64,000 nt of DNA, taken from NCBI GenBank assembly GCA_041984585.1, contig JBHIXX010000010.1:14608-78607 (forward strand), in the 5' to 3' direction. Every line of letters begins with the position of its first letter. Within the stretch, counting starts at the first letter, position 1. Below the pieces are notes generated by a model. It saw only the letters and a list, made by a program, of their open reading frames with translations. It ran no database searches and was not told the origin of the DNA. This DNA comes from Pseudolysinimonas_A sp041984585 (lineage in GTDB: Bacteria > Actinomycetota > Actinomycetes > Actinomycetales > Microbacteriaceae). Below, piece after piece: positions 17,368 to 25,573 of this stretch. A program made the translations under genes and the position numbers.

Positions 17368-18825
17368 TCAGCTGTCCTGGCTGGCCTCGACCCAGGCGAG
17401 GTACTCCTCGGTGACCGTTCCGGTGACGTAGTCGCCGGTGAAGCAGCTCATCTCCAGGTCGGTGACGTCGGACCCCTCGAGGATCGCGTCGCGCATGTCG
17501 TCGACCTCCTGATAGATCAGGTAGTCGGCGCCCAACTCGGTCGCGATCTCGGGGATCTTGCGCCCGGATGCCACCAGCTCGTTGCGGTTGGGCATGTTGA
17601 TCCCGTAGACGTGCGGGAACCGCACCGGTGGGGCCGCGGAGGTGAAGGTCACCGAGTTGGCGCCCGCGGCGCGGGCCATGTCGATGATCTCCTTGCTGGT
17701 GGTGCCGCGCACGATCGAGTCGTCGACGACGAGCACGTTCTTGCCCTGGAACTCGGCCGACATGGCGTTGAGCTTCTGCCGCACGCTGCGCTTTCGGTGC
17801 TCCTGCCCGGGCATGATGAACGTCCGCCCGACGTAGCGGTTCTTGTAGAAGCCCTCCCGGTAGGGGATGTTCAGCTTCTGCGCCACCTGCATCGCCGCGG
17901 GCCGCGACGAGTCGGGGATCGGCATGACCACGTCGATCGAGCCCGACGGCGTGTACTTCGCGATCGTGTCGGCCAGGCGGTCGCCCAGGCGCAGCCGCGC
18001 CTCGTACACCGAGATGCCGTTCATCACCGAGTCGGGGCGCGCGAGGTAGACGTACTCGAACGCGCAGGGGACGAGGCGCGGGTTCTTCGCGCACTGCCGC
18101 GAGAACAGCTCGCCCTCCCGGGTGATGAACACCGCCTCGCCGGGCTCGACGTCGCGGACGTACTCGTACTCCTCGCTCTCCATGACGAGGGACTCCGAGG
18201 CGACGATCCACTCCATGCCGACCAGTCCGGTGGCCTTCCGGCCGATCGACAGGGGGCGGATGCCGTAGGGGTCGCGGAAGGCGAGCAGTCCGTAGCCGCC
18301 GATGAGCGCGATCGCGGCGTAGGAGCCGTCGACCCGCTCGTGCAGGGTCTCGATCGCGTCGAAGACCTGGTCGGGGTCGAGCTCGGTGCCGCGCACCTGG
18401 TTCTGCAGCTCGTGGGCGAGCACGTTGACCAGCAGTTCGGTGTCCGACGACGTGTTCAGGTGCCGGCGGTCGACGCGGAACAGCTGCTCGGTGAGTTCCC
18501 GCGTGTTGGTGAGGTTGCCGTTGTGCACCAGCACGATGCCGTACGGCGCGTTCACGTAGAACGGCTGCGACTCCTGCTCGAGCTTCGCGTCGCCGCGGGT
18601 CGTGTAACGCACGTGGCCGAGGCCCATCGTGCCGAGCAGGCTGCGCATGTCGCGCGTGCGGTAGGCCTCGCGCACCTGCCCGCGCGCCTTGTGCATGTGG
18701 ATGGTGTCGCCATCCGCCGTCGCGATGCCGGTCGAGTCCTGGCCCCGGTGCTGCAGCAGCCCCAGGGCGTCGTAGATCCGCTGGTTGGCGGGGCTGGACG
18801 AGACCAGTCCGACGATGCCGCACAT
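17368..18825 (-). CDS. purF: amidophosphoribosyltransferase
   Basis: Commits PRPP to purine synthesis by making phosphoribosylamine from glutamine. The 485-residue protein begins MCGIVGLV, so Cys2 becomes the N-terminal nucleophile after Met removal. The PRPP-binding motif NVLVVDDSIVRGTTS follows in the phosphoribosyltransferase domain. A 5' leader of about 44 nt with a hairpin precedes it, unlike the leaderless purM, purD, purS and purL genes. Confidence 0.98.
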   Translation of the reverse strand: MCGIVGLVSSSPANQRIYDALGLLQHRGQDSTGIATADGDTIHMHKARGQVREAYRTRDMRSLLGTMGLGHVRYTTRGDAKLEQESQPFYVNAPYGIVLVHNGNLTNTRELTEQLFRVDRRHLNTSSDTELLVNVLAHELQNQVRGTELDPDQVFDAIETLHERVDGSYAAIALIGGYGLLAFRDPYGIRPLSIGRKATGLVGMEWIVASESLVMESEEYEYVRDVEPGEAVFITREGELFSRQCAKNPRLVPCAFEYVYLARPDSVMNGISVYEARLRLGDRLADTIAKYTPSGSIDVVMPIPDSSRPAAMQVAQKLNIPYREGFYKNRYVGRTFIMPGQEHRKRSVRQKLNAMSAEFQGKNVLVVDDSIVRGTTSKEIIDMARAAGANSVTFTSAAPPVRFPHVYGINMPNRNELVASGRKIPEIATELGADYLIYQEVDDMRDAILEGSDVTDLEMSCFTGDYVTGTVTEEYLAWVEASQDS

Positions 18826-18853
18826 GCCGCGGTTGCGCTCCCGGATGCCGTGA

Positions 18854-18871
18854 CGTACCCGAGCGGGTACG
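18854..18871 (-). promoter_or_regulatory. hairpin in purF 5' leader
   Basis: CGTACCC and GGGTACG form a perfect 7-bp stem with a 4-nt loop near the predicted 5' end of the purF mRNA. It could stabilise the transcript or be a protein site. It is not a recognisable purine riboswitch. Confidence 0.4.
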
Positions 18872-18875
18872 CCTC

Positions 18876-18881
18876 ATCCTA
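18876..18881 (-). promoter_or_regulatory. -10 box of purF
   Basis: TAGGAT on the minus strand lies 50 nt before the purF ATG. Confidence 0.45.
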
Positions 18882-18928
18882 TGCCGGGCGGCGGAGTCGT
18901 CGCCGAGCGCCTGCGGCCGGTGCCGCCG

Positions 18929-19531
18929 TCAGGCGAGCTGGGTGATGATCGGCCGCATCGCCTCGCGGAACAGCAGCGGGTCGTCGCGCAGCTGCGAGTC
19001 GACCGCGACGGCGTGCTCGGCGATCCACCACACGCTGCCGACGGTGAGCGGCAGCACTTCGAGCCGCAGGCTGAACGGGCGCGCCGGGCGGCCCGTCTCC
19101 CCCTCCCGCTCGGCGACCAGGTCGGCGAGGACCAGCGGGTCGCCGCGGCGGGTGCGGTCGAGCGCGCGCTCCGTCTCGTCGGCGTGCACCAGGTCGGCCC
19201 AGGTGCGCGCATCGTCGAGGTGGCGGCGCAGCGCGGTGACGTAGGCGTCGGCCCCCGACTCGGGCACGACCACCATCCCCTCGTCGTCGACGGTGCGCAG
19301 CGGCACGCCCCAGCCGTCGGCGTCGGGCTCGACGATCGACACCCACCAGCGGGTCCACCACCACGCGAACTCGTCCGGCGGCGGTTCGGCGACGGGCAGG
19401 GCGGTGCCGAGCAGCCGCGGCAGTCCCGACGGGTCGGGCACCCCGAGGGCGTCGCGCAGGTACAGCGCGACCAGCACCGCGCGGGACGTCTCTTCGCGCA
19501 CCTCCCAGGCGGGGTCCGATCCGGTTCGCAC
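18929..19531 (-). CDS. conserved hypothetical protein
   Basis: This 200-residue soluble protein is rich in Trp (FAWWWTRWWVSIVEP, GSVWWIAEHAV) and has no signal peptide or membrane helix. I do not recognise a named family. The GTG start sits 6 nt after TAGCGT on the minus strand, and it is divergent from purM. Its place between purF and purM suggests a conserved neighbourhood rather than a known purine role. Confidence 0.7.
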   Translation of the reverse strand: MRTGSDPAWEVREETSRAVLVALYLRDALGVPDPSGLPRLLGTALPVAEPPPDEFAWWWTRWWVSIVEPDADGWGVPLRTVDDEGMVVVPESGADAYVTALRRHLDDARTWADLVHADETERALDRTRRGDPLVLADLVAEREGETGRPARPFSLRLEVLPLTVGSVWWIAEHAVAVDSQLRDDPLLFREAMRPIITQLA

Positions 19532-19537
19532 GGGATC

Positions 19538-19543
19538 ACGCTA
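19538..19543 (-). promoter_or_regulatory. -10 box of the 18929-19531 gene
   Basis: TAGCGT on the minus strand lies 6 nt before the GTG. Confidence 0.55.
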
Positions 19544-19630
19544 CGACCGTTGCCGTCGCGAAGGGCATCCGCGCCGACGCGGGGTGCAGTCGCGACGGGC
19601 GGGCGCGGATGGCGCGGCGAGCCGCCCGGA

Positions 19631-19636
19631 TACGCT
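19631..19636 (+). promoter_or_regulatory. -10 box of leaderless purM promoter
   Basis: TACGCT lies 6 nt before the purM GTG. Confidence 0.6.
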
Positions 19637-19642
19637 AGGGGC

Positions 19643-20749
19643 GTGACGCAGCCCGGATCCGACCCGTACGCCGCGGCCGGCGTCGACACCGCTGCCGGCG
19701 ACCGCGCGGTCGAGCTGATGAAGGCCTCGGTCAAGGCGACCCAGGGTGCCGAGGTGCTCGGCGGGATCGGCGGATTCGCCGGGCTGTTCGACGCCTCCGC
19801 CCTCACCGGCTACCGCCGTCCGCTGCTCGCGTCGAGCACCGACGGCGTCGGCACCAAGCTCGCCATCGCGCAGGCGCTCGACGTGCACGACACGGTGGGC
19901 CGCGACCTGGTCGGCATGGTGGTCGACGACATCGTGGTGGTGGGTGCGACGCCGCTGTTCATGACCGACTACATCGCCTGCGGCGCCGTGGTGCCCGAGC
20001 GCATCGCCGCGATCGTCTCGGGCATCGCCGCCGGATGCGCCGAGACCGGAACCGCGCTCGTCGGCGGCGAGACCGCCGAGCACCCGGGCGTCATGCGGCC
20101 CGACGACTACGACATCGCCGGCGCGGCCGTCGGTGTGGTCGAGGCGGATGCGGTGCTCGGCCCCGAGAAGGTGCGGCACGGCGACGTGGTCGTCGCGATC
20201 GCGTCGAGCGGGCTGCACTCCAACGGCTTCTCGCTGGTGCGGCGCATCGTCGACGACCGCGGCCTCGGCTACGGCGACGACGTGCCCGAGTTCGGCCGCG
20301 CGCTCGGGCTGGAGCTGCTCGAGCCGACCCGGCTCTACGCCGCACCGCTGCTCGCCGCGATCGAGGCGCTGCCCGACGGGGTGCGGGCGCTCAGCCACGT
20401 CACCGGCGGCGGGATGGCCGCGAACCTCGCGCGCGTGCTGCCGACCGGGTCGTGGGTCGAGGTCGACCGCTCCACCTGGAGCCCGCCCGCCGTCTTCCGC
20501 GTGCTCGCGGAGTGGGGCGGCCTCGACCTGAGCGACGCCGAGGGCACGTGGAACCTCGGCGTGGGGTTCTTCGCCGTCGTCGACGGCGGCGCGGCCAGCT
20601 CGTTCCAGCGCGAGCTGGCGGCATCCGGGATGGACGCGTGGGTGGTCGGCCGGGTCGAAACGACGGCGCGCGACCTCGACGGCTTCGAGCAGGGCGCGAA
20701 GGGCGTCGACGGCGGCGCGGTGCGCCTCGTCGGGGCCTACGCCGACTGA
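19643..20749 (+). CDS. purM: phosphoribosylformylglycinamidine cyclo-ligase
   Basis: Closes FGAM to AIR with ATP. The 368-residue protein is slightly longer than the usual 345-355. Motifs are SSTDGVGTKL, VVDDIVVVGATPLFMTDY, VGGETAEHPGVM, GLHSNGFSLVR and HVTGGGMAANLARVLP. The GTG start is 6 nt after TACGCT, and the longer upstream reading frame overlaps the divergent gene and was rejected. Confidence 0.98.
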   Translation: MTQPGSDPYAAAGVDTAAGDRAVELMKASVKATQGAEVLGGIGGFAGLFDASALTGYRRPLLASSTDGVGTKLAIAQALDVHDTVGRDLVGMVVDDIVVVGATPLFMTDYIACGAVVPERIAAIVSGIAAGCAETGTALVGGETAEHPGVMRPDDYDIAGAAVGVVEADAVLGPEKVRHGDVVVAIASSGLHSNGFSLVRRIVDDRGLGYGDDVPEFGRALGLELLEPTRLYAAPLLAAIEALPDGVRALSHVTGGGMAANLARVLPTGSWVEVDRSTWSPPAVFRVLAEWGGLDLSDAEGTWNLGVGFFAVVDGGAASSFQRELAASGMDAWVVGRVETTARDLDGFEQGAKGVDGGAVRLVGAYAD

Positions 20750-20756
20750 GTCGGGG

Positions 20757-20945
20757 TCAGGCCGACTTGGACTCCTCCTCGGAGTCGTCGTCGTCGAGGT
20801 ACTCCGACCACTTCTCGAGGTCTTCCTCGAGGCGGGAGTTGCCCGCGAGCTCCTGCTCGAGCGCACCGTAGTTGGTGTCGGGGCTGTAGTACTTGAGCTC
20901 CCGGGCGACCTTGGTGTGCTTCGCCTTCTGACGGCCGCGCCCCAT
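20757..20945 (-). CDS. DUF3073 domain-containing protein
   Basis: The 62-residue protein starts MGRGRQKAKHTKVARELKYYSP, the signature of DUF3073, a small actinobacterial family of unknown function. The C-terminus is acidic (YLDDDDSEEESKSA). An AGGGGGT ribosome site precedes the ATG, and a TAGACT -10 box (20998-21003) gives a leader of about 45 nt. It converges on purM with 7 nt between stops. Confidence 0.92.
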   Translation of the reverse strand: MGRGRQKAKHTKVARELKYYSPDTNYGALEQELAGNSRLEEDLEKWSEYLDDDDSEEESKSA

Positions 20946-20997
20946 GCGTGACCCCCTCGGATATCGGTCCTGAGACTCGGTGAAAAGACTGTCCGCG

Positions 20998-21003
20998 AGT
21001 CTA
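20998..21003 (-). promoter_or_regulatory. -10 box of the DUF3073 gene
   Basis: TAGACT on the minus strand lies 52 nt before the DUF3073 ATG. Confidence 0.45.
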
Positions 21004-21048
21004 CCACGCACGGTGCTCCGCGCCGCGGGGGCGGCCTCTCGCTGCGGG

Positions 21049-21054
21049 TAATCT
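21049..21054 (+). promoter_or_regulatory. -10 box of the flavin monooxygenase gene
   Basis: TAATCT lies 6 nt before the GTG start. Confidence 0.55.
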
Positions 21055-21060
21055 CGGAGG

Positions 21061-22167
21061 GTGGAGGCGGACGAGATCGACACCTCGGTCGTCATCATCG
21101 GGGCCGGTCAGGCCGGGCTCTCCGTCGCGTACTACCTGCAGCGGCTGGGGCTCGACCCGGGCAACGAGTTCGTGCTGCTGGACCGAGGTCCGGGCACCGG
21201 CGGGGCGTGGCAGTTCCGCTGGGAGTCGCTGCGGCTCGGCTCGGCGCACCGGGTCAACGACCTCCCCGGGATGAGCGAGCTCGGGGTCAGTTTCGCGACC
21301 GCGGACCGCACTCTGCCGGCGAAGGACGTCGTCGCCGACTACTACGCCCGCTACGAGGAGCACTACGGCCTGCAGGTGGTGCGGCCCGCGGACGTCACCA
21401 AGGTGGAGCCGTTCGGTCTCGACGGCTTCGAGACCTACTTCTCCGGACCGTACGGTGATCGCCAGGTGAGTTCGACGGTGCTCGTGAACGCCACCGGCAC
21501 CTGGGGCGCGCCGTTCCTGCCGTGGTACCCGGGGATGACGGAGTTCCGCGGCCGTCAGGTGCACACGCGCGAGTACGCGTCGGCCGAGGAGTTCCGCGAC
21601 CAGAACGTGGTCGTCGTCGGTGGCGGCACGAGCGCGATCGGATTCCTGCTCGAGCTCGAGCAGGTCGCCTCGTCGCTCACCTGGGTCTCGCGCCGACCCA
21701 TCGACTACACGAACGAGGGCGAGGAGCTCGACCTCGAGTCGCGGCTCTCGGCGGTGCAGCTGCAGGACGAGGCGGCACGCGAGGGCCGGGCGCTGCCGAG
21801 CATCGTCAGCACGACGGGGGTGCCCCGCAACCGGCGCGTGCAGGCGGCCATCGAGCGCGGCCTGCTCGACCCGAAGCGGATGTTCTCGTCGATCGAACCC
21901 GACGGGGTGCGCTGGGAGAACGGGGCGTTCCAACCGGCGGATGCCATCATCTGGGCCACCGGATTCCGGCCGGAGCTGCGGCACCTGGCGCCCCTGCGGC
22001 TGCGCGAACAGGCGGGCGGGGTCGTCGTCGACAAGAACACCTCGCTGCGCGACCAGCGCATCTTCTTCGCCGGCTACGGGCCCACGGCATCCACCATCGG
22101 GGCGGCCAAGGCGGGCCGGTCGATCGCCCGCCAGGTGATCGCGACCCTGAGTCGCATCAAGAACTGA
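21061..22167 (+). CDS. FAD-dependent NAD(P)-binding oxidoreductase, flavin monooxygenase-like
   Basis: The 368-residue protein has two Rossmann motifs: FAD-binding VVIIGAGQAGLSVAYYL near the N-terminus and NAD(P)-binding VVVVGGGTSAIGFLL in the middle. Between them, FRGRQVHTREY matches the FMO/BVMO fingerprint. A C-terminal ATGFRPELRHLAP motif follows. It probably oxygenates a small organic N- or S-compound; the substrate is unknown. GTG start, leaderless. Confidence 0.88.
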   Translation: MEADEIDTSVVIIGAGQAGLSVAYYLQRLGLDPGNEFVLLDRGPGTGGAWQFRWESLRLGSAHRVNDLPGMSELGVSFATADRTLPAKDVVADYYARYEEHYGLQVVRPADVTKVEPFGLDGFETYFSGPYGDRQVSSTVLVNATGTWGAPFLPWYPGMTEFRGRQVHTREYASAEEFRDQNVVVVGGGTSAIGFLLELEQVASSLTWVSRRPIDYTNEGEELDLESRLSAVQLQDEAAREGRALPSIVSTTGVPRNRRVQAAIERGLLDPKRMFSSIEPDGVRWENGAFQPADAIIWATGFRPELRHLAPLRLREQAGGVVVDKNTSLRDQRIFFAGYGPTASTIGAAKAGRSIARQVIATLSRIKN

Positions 22168-22240
22168 GCCGCGTCACCACGCTCGGCCACCGGCGGTCGG
22201 CGGTGTCAACCTCCGCCGACCCGGTGCGCGTCGTGGGGGT

Positions 22241-22369
22241 ATGAACGACGTCCTGCACCTGCTGGGGTCCGGTGAGCCGGCGCTGCTGATCGCGGCGCTG
22301 GTGTCGCTGGCGATCGGGGTGGCCTCCGGCGCGCTCGCGGCGCGGCTGCGGTCGGGTCTGCGCGGCTGA
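22241..22369 (+). CDS. putative 42-residue one-TM peptide
   Basis: A short frame encodes a hydrophobic peptide with one predicted helix (ALLIAALVSLAIGVASGALAA) and a basic end. The codon use fits the genome. No strong ribosome site is visible and no family is recognised, so it is only a candidate gene. Confidence 0.35.
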   Translation: MNDVLHLLGSGEPALLIAALVSLAIGVASGALAARLRSGLRG

Positions 22370-22373
22370 CGCG

Positions 22374-22424
22374 CCTCGACCGTCCTGGCGCGGGTCGTGG
22401 AGAGCCGCGGGTCGCGGGTCGAGG
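22374..22424. terminator. candidate hairpin between convergent genes
   Basis: CCTCGACC and GGTCGAGG form an 8-bp stem with a 35-nt loop between a plus-strand unit and crcB. There is no U-tract. Confidence 0.3.
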
Positions 22425-22808
22425 TCAGCCGAGCGCAGCGCTCAGCGCCCAGCCGGCGGCGACGGCGCCGATGCCCGCGACCAGGTTGGCGCCGACGCTG
22501 AGCAGCGCGACCCGCCACTTGCCGGCGAGTGCGAGCTGCACCGTCTCGACGCTGAGCGTGCTGAACGTGGTGAGACCGCCGCACACCCCGGTGACCAGGA
22601 TGAGCTCGGTGGCGGGGTCGAGCCCGCCGGCGCGCAGCATCCCGAGCAGCAGGCCGGCGAGGAACGATCCGATCGCGTTGACGACGAGCACGGCGACCGG
22701 AAGCTCGCGGATGCCGCCGATGCGGGCGGCGAGCACGCCGGTCAGGTAGCGGGCCAGCGCGCCGACGGCCCCGGCCGCCATCGTCGCCAGCGCGATGCCG
22801 AGGGTCAT
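22425..22808 (-). CDS. crcB: CrcB family fluoride channel subunit
   Basis: This 127-residue four-helix protein belongs to the Fluc/CrcB family of fluoride exporters. It has VNAIGSFLAGLLLG and GGLTTFSTLSVE, the pore Asn and Phe-box motifs. Its ATG overlaps the stop of a second crcB as ATGA. In Gram-positive bacteria, paired CrcB proteins form heterodimeric channels. Confidence 0.93.
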   Translation of the reverse strand: MTLGIALATMAAGAVGALARYLTGVLAARIGGIRELPVAVLVVNAIGSFLAGLLLGMLRAGGLDPATELILVTGVCGGLTTFSTLSVETVQLALAGKWRVALLSVGANLVAGIGAVAAGWALSAALG

Positions 22809-23236
22809 TCCTCCGGTCCGATCGGTTCGGGGCGGCGGGCGAGTCCGAGTCCGAGCCCCGCGGCGCCGAGTCCGCCGACGAGGCTCACCAGCAGGTAGGC
22901 GATCGCGAGCATCGGGTCGCCGTCGACCGCGAACCGGCTCGCGACGAGCACGACGGCCGAGAAGGTGGTGAACGATCCGAGCAGCCCGGTCCCCAGGCCG
23001 CCGCGCACCCACCCCGGAACGGCCGGCCACATCCGCGCCACCGCGACCCCGAGCACCAGCGACCCGAGCAGGTTCACGGTGAGGGTCGAGATCGGGATGA
23101 CATCATCCGGAACCGGCACCAGCAGGTCGGCGCCCAGCCGCAGTCCCGTCCCGAGGAACCCGCCGACCAGCACCGCGGCGATCGTGGCGGCGGCCGACCC
23201 GACGGCGGACGCCGAGGTCTGCGCGCGGTCGGTCAC
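22805..23236 (-). CDS. crcB: CrcB family fluoride channel subunit, second copy
   Basis: The 143-residue CrcB paralogue has VNLLGSLVLGVAVA and LLGSFTTFSAVVL. It is the upstream partner of the coupled crcB pair. The GTG start follows a TAGGCT box by 8 nt. No fluoride riboswitch is evident, because there is almost no leader. Confidence 0.92.
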   Translation of the reverse strand: MTDRAQTSASAVGSAAATIAAVLVGGFLGTGLRLGADLLVPVPDDVIPISTLTVNLLGSLVLGVAVARMWPAVPGWVRGGLGTGLLGSFTTFSAVVLVASRFAVDGDPMLAIAYLLVSLVGGLGAAGLGLGLARRPEPIGPEE

Positions 23237-23244
23237 GGGGCGTC

Positions 23245-23250
23245 AGCCTA
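23245..23250 (-). promoter_or_regulatory. -10 box of the crcB pair
   Basis: TAGGCT on the minus strand lies 8 nt before the GTG of the upstream crcB. Confidence 0.5.
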
Positions 23251-23308
23251 CTCTCGGGCGCTCGTGCGGCCGGGCCGTCCGACCCGGTGGCGGGGATGCC
23301 GCGGCCCC

Positions 23309-23314
23309 TAGGAT
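23309..23314 (+). promoter_or_regulatory. -10 box of the 23321 gene
   Basis: TAGGAT lies 6 nt before the GTG. Confidence 0.55.
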
Positions 23315-23320
23315 CGCAGG

Positions 23321-23959
23321 GTGGAATCCGCCCGTCGACGCCGTCGCTGGCCGTGGATCGTGCTCGGCGTCGTCGTCGTGCTGATCGCGCTGGTGGCGGT
23401 CTTCGTCGTGCCGATCCTGTTGCACCGCGACGGAGGGCTCTCCAATCAGGAGCAGACCGGCGAGGAGTTCCCGCTGAGCGTCACGGCATCCGGCGACGAC
23501 GGCCGGGATCGCACGCTCGAGGTCGAGGCGGCCGATGGCGGCGCGCTCGACACCGCTGTGCTCGCGGCCGGTGACCGGGTGATCGTGCACGGCTCCGGCT
23601 ACGACGCGTCGCAGGGGATCTACGTGGCGATCTGCGCCATCCCCGACGACCCCTCCGTGAAGCCCGGCCCCTGCCTCGGCGGCGTGCCCGAGCAGGAGGA
23701 GCAGGAGGTCGAGGAGGGCGCGATCCAGTACGGCCCAAGCAACTGGATCAACGACCAGTGGGCGTGGCGGCTGTTCGGCGCCCGCCCCTACGACGACCCG
23801 GATGCCGGCACCTTCACTGCCTACATCGAGCTGCCGGAGGCGGCCGACGAGAACGTGGACTGCACCGCGGTCGCCTGCGCGATCTACACCCGGAACGACC
23901 ACACGGCGCTCAGCGACCGCGTGCAGGACGTCTACATCCCGATCAGCTTCGCGGGCTGA
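23321..23959 (+). CDS. membrane-anchored extracellular protein with a GIYVAICA-type beta domain
   Basis: The 212-residue protein has a short basic N-terminus, one signal-anchor helix (WIVLGVVVVLIALVAVFVV) and an extracellular domain. The segment VIVHGSGYDASQGIYVAICA resembles the neocarzinostatin/HtaA-associated surface domains of actinobacteria. Two cysteine pairs (CAIP...C and CTAVACAIY) could form disulfides. No enzymatic motif is visible. The stop is 5 nt from the convergent padR gene. Confidence 0.7.
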   Translation: MESARRRRRWPWIVLGVVVVLIALVAVFVVPILLHRDGGLSNQEQTGEEFPLSVTASGDDGRDRTLEVEAADGGALDTAVLAAGDRVIVHGSGYDASQGIYVAICAIPDDPSVKPGPCLGGVPEQEEQEVEEGAIQYGPSNWINDQWAWRLFGARPYDDPDAGTFTAYIELPEAADENVDCTAVACAIYTRNDHTALSDRVQDVYIPISFAG

Positions 23960-23963
23960 ATCC

Positions 23964-24617
23964 TCACCGCAGCCGCGCCACGATCTCCCGCCGCACGGCG
24001 GTGAGCCGCTCCTCCAGCACCGCCACGGTCTCGCGGTCGAGACGCCCGAGTCCGGCCTGCTCGCGGAGTTCCGCACGCAGGTCGGCGCGGAACTCCGCGA
24101 GCGCGGCGTCGGCCCGGCCGAGCAGTTCGCGGGAGGCGCCCCGCGCGTCGGCGGTCGCGTCCCGGGCGCCGCGGGCGGCATCCCGTGCCGCGGACCGCGC
24201 CTCACGGGCGACGCTGCGGGCGTCGTCGCGCATCTCCTGCGTCGCGGCCGCGAGCTCCGCGCGGAGCGACTTCATCGCATCCTGCACGTTGGTGCGCACT
24301 TCGTCCGCCAGGCGGCGCACCGAGTCGGTCAGCTCCGATTCGATGCCGTCGAGCTCGCCTTCTCGCTCCCGCAGTTCCGCCCGGCCGGCGTCGGTGATGG
24401 CGTAGACGGTCTTGCGGCCCTCGCTGGACTTGGTCACCATCCCGTCCTCCTCGAGCTTCGAGAGGCGCGGGTAGATGGTGCCGGCGCTCGGCACGTAGGT
24501 GCCACCGAACCGGTCGCCGAGCTCCTGGATCAGCTCGTAGCCGTGCTGGGGCCGCTCGTCGAGCAGGCTCAGCAGGTAGAGCCGCAGGTGCCCGTGAGCG
24601 AAGACGGCGGGGCTCAC
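23964..24617 (-). CDS. PadR family transcriptional regulator
   Basis: The 217-residue protein has an N-terminal PadR winged helix (LRLYLLSLLDERPQHGYELI, TIYPRLSKLEEDGMV, GRKTVYAITDAGRAEL) and a long helical C-terminus rich in ARSAARDAARGARDA, probably a coiled-coil dimer region. The GTG start overlaps the DUF4097 gene stop (GTGA), so the two are coupled. The palindromes upstream of the pair are the likely autoregulatory sites. Confidence 0.92.
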   Translation of the reverse strand: MSPAVFAHGHLRLYLLSLLDERPQHGYELIQELGDRFGGTYVPSAGTIYPRLSKLEEDGMVTKSSEGRKTVYAITDAGRAELREREGELDGIESELTDSVRRLADEVRTNVQDAMKSLRAELAAATQEMRDDARSVAREARSAARDAARGARDATADARGASRELLGRADAALAEFRADLRAELREQAGLGRLDRETVAVLEERLTAVRREIVARLR

Positions 24618-25450
24618 GAGGCGGCCTGCGCCTCTCCCGCCGGAGTTGCCGCGGCGCGCGCGGTGTGCAGCAGGGTGATGTCGCCGCTGACGGTGCTCGC
24701 GCGGAAGTCGACCCAGTCGGCATCCGGGGTTCCCTGGGCGGCGGTGTAGCTGCCGCGCACCTGGATGTGGTGGTCGTCGAGCTGGATGCGTCCCGCGACG
24801 GTGTTGAGGTACGACTTCACGGCCGTGCCCTCGTCGACCCGGGCGGTGACCGATCCGCTCACCGTCTTGACGTTGATCTCGCCGGGCACGCCGGTGGCGT
24901 CGACGTACACGTCGCCGCTCACGCCGTCGGAGCTGAACTTGCGCAGCGAACCCTGCACGGTGATGTCGCCGTTGACGGTGTGCGCGCGCACGGCGCCGCG
25001 GTGGCCGCGCACCGTGAGTTCGCCGTTGACCGCGTTGAGCTTGAGGTCGCCCATGAGTCCGTCGGCAACGACGTCGCCGTTGACGGTGCTGAGGTCGACG
25101 TCGGACTCGACGCCGGAGACGAGAACCGACGAGCTGACGGCGCCGAGCTTGAGGGTCGCCTCCCGCGGCACCATCACGCTGATGTCGGCGCGGTTGCTGC
25201 CGGGCTTGAGTGACCGGAACACCTCGAGGAAGCTTTCCCAGCGGATCTGCGGGTGGTCGATCTCGACCTTGTCGCCGTCCACCTCGACGCGCAGCTCCTT
25301 GCCGGTGACCGAGTGCACCTCGATGCGCACGCCCGGCTCGTCGTGCGCGACGACGTCGATCTGCCCGCCGAGCAGGCTGATCTTGAGCGAGCGGGCGCTC
25401 TCGATGTCGATCGTCTTGGGCCCGTCGACGAGCCACTTCTGCTGGGCCAT
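24614..25450 (-). CDS. DUF4097 family beta-strand repeat protein
   Basis: The 278-residue soluble protein is built of repeated beta strands of the form (D/V)xxTVNGDI/V (LSTVNGDVVADGL, HTVNGDITVQGSL, KTVSGSVTARV), typical of DUF4097 adhesin-like proteins. No signal peptide is present. An AGGAGGG ribosome site precedes the ATG. It is encoded upstream of and coupled to padR, a frequent arrangement in which PadR controls the operon. Confidence 0.88.
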   Translation of the reverse strand: MAQQKWLVDGPKTIDIESARSLKISLLGGQIDVVAHDEPGVRIEVHSVTGKELRVEVDGDKVEIDHPQIRWESFLEVFRSLKPGSNRADISVMVPREATLKLGAVSSSVLVSGVESDVDLSTVNGDVVADGLMGDLKLNAVNGELTVRGHRGAVRAHTVNGDITVQGSLRKFSSDGVSGDVYVDATGVPGEINVKTVSGSVTARVDEGTAVKSYLNTVAGRIQLDDHHIQVRGSYTAAQGTPDADWVDFRASTVSGDITLLHTARAAATPAGEAQAAS

Positions 25451-25465
25451 CGGGCCCTCCTCTCT

Positions 25466-25479
25466 CGCGATATATCGCG
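25466..25479. promoter_or_regulatory. PadR operator candidate 1, CGCGATATATCGCG
   Basis: A perfect 14-bp palindrome 16 bp upstream of the DUF4097-padR operon. Its AT core probably overlaps the -10 region, so binding would block transcription. Confidence 0.6.
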
Positions 25480-25491
25480 TCTGATGGAAGT

Positions 25492-25505
25492 CACGATATA
25501 TCGCG
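25492..25505. promoter_or_regulatory. PadR operator candidate 2, CACGATATATCGCG
   Basis: A second copy with one mismatch to the palindrome, centred 26 bp upstream of the first. The shared core is CGATATATCG. Confidence 0.55.
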
Positions 25506-25573
25506 AGTACGGAGAGCGCAAGCGCGAGGGCGCCACGAAGATCCGTGGGGAGTGGCGCCAGTCGTCGACAGAC

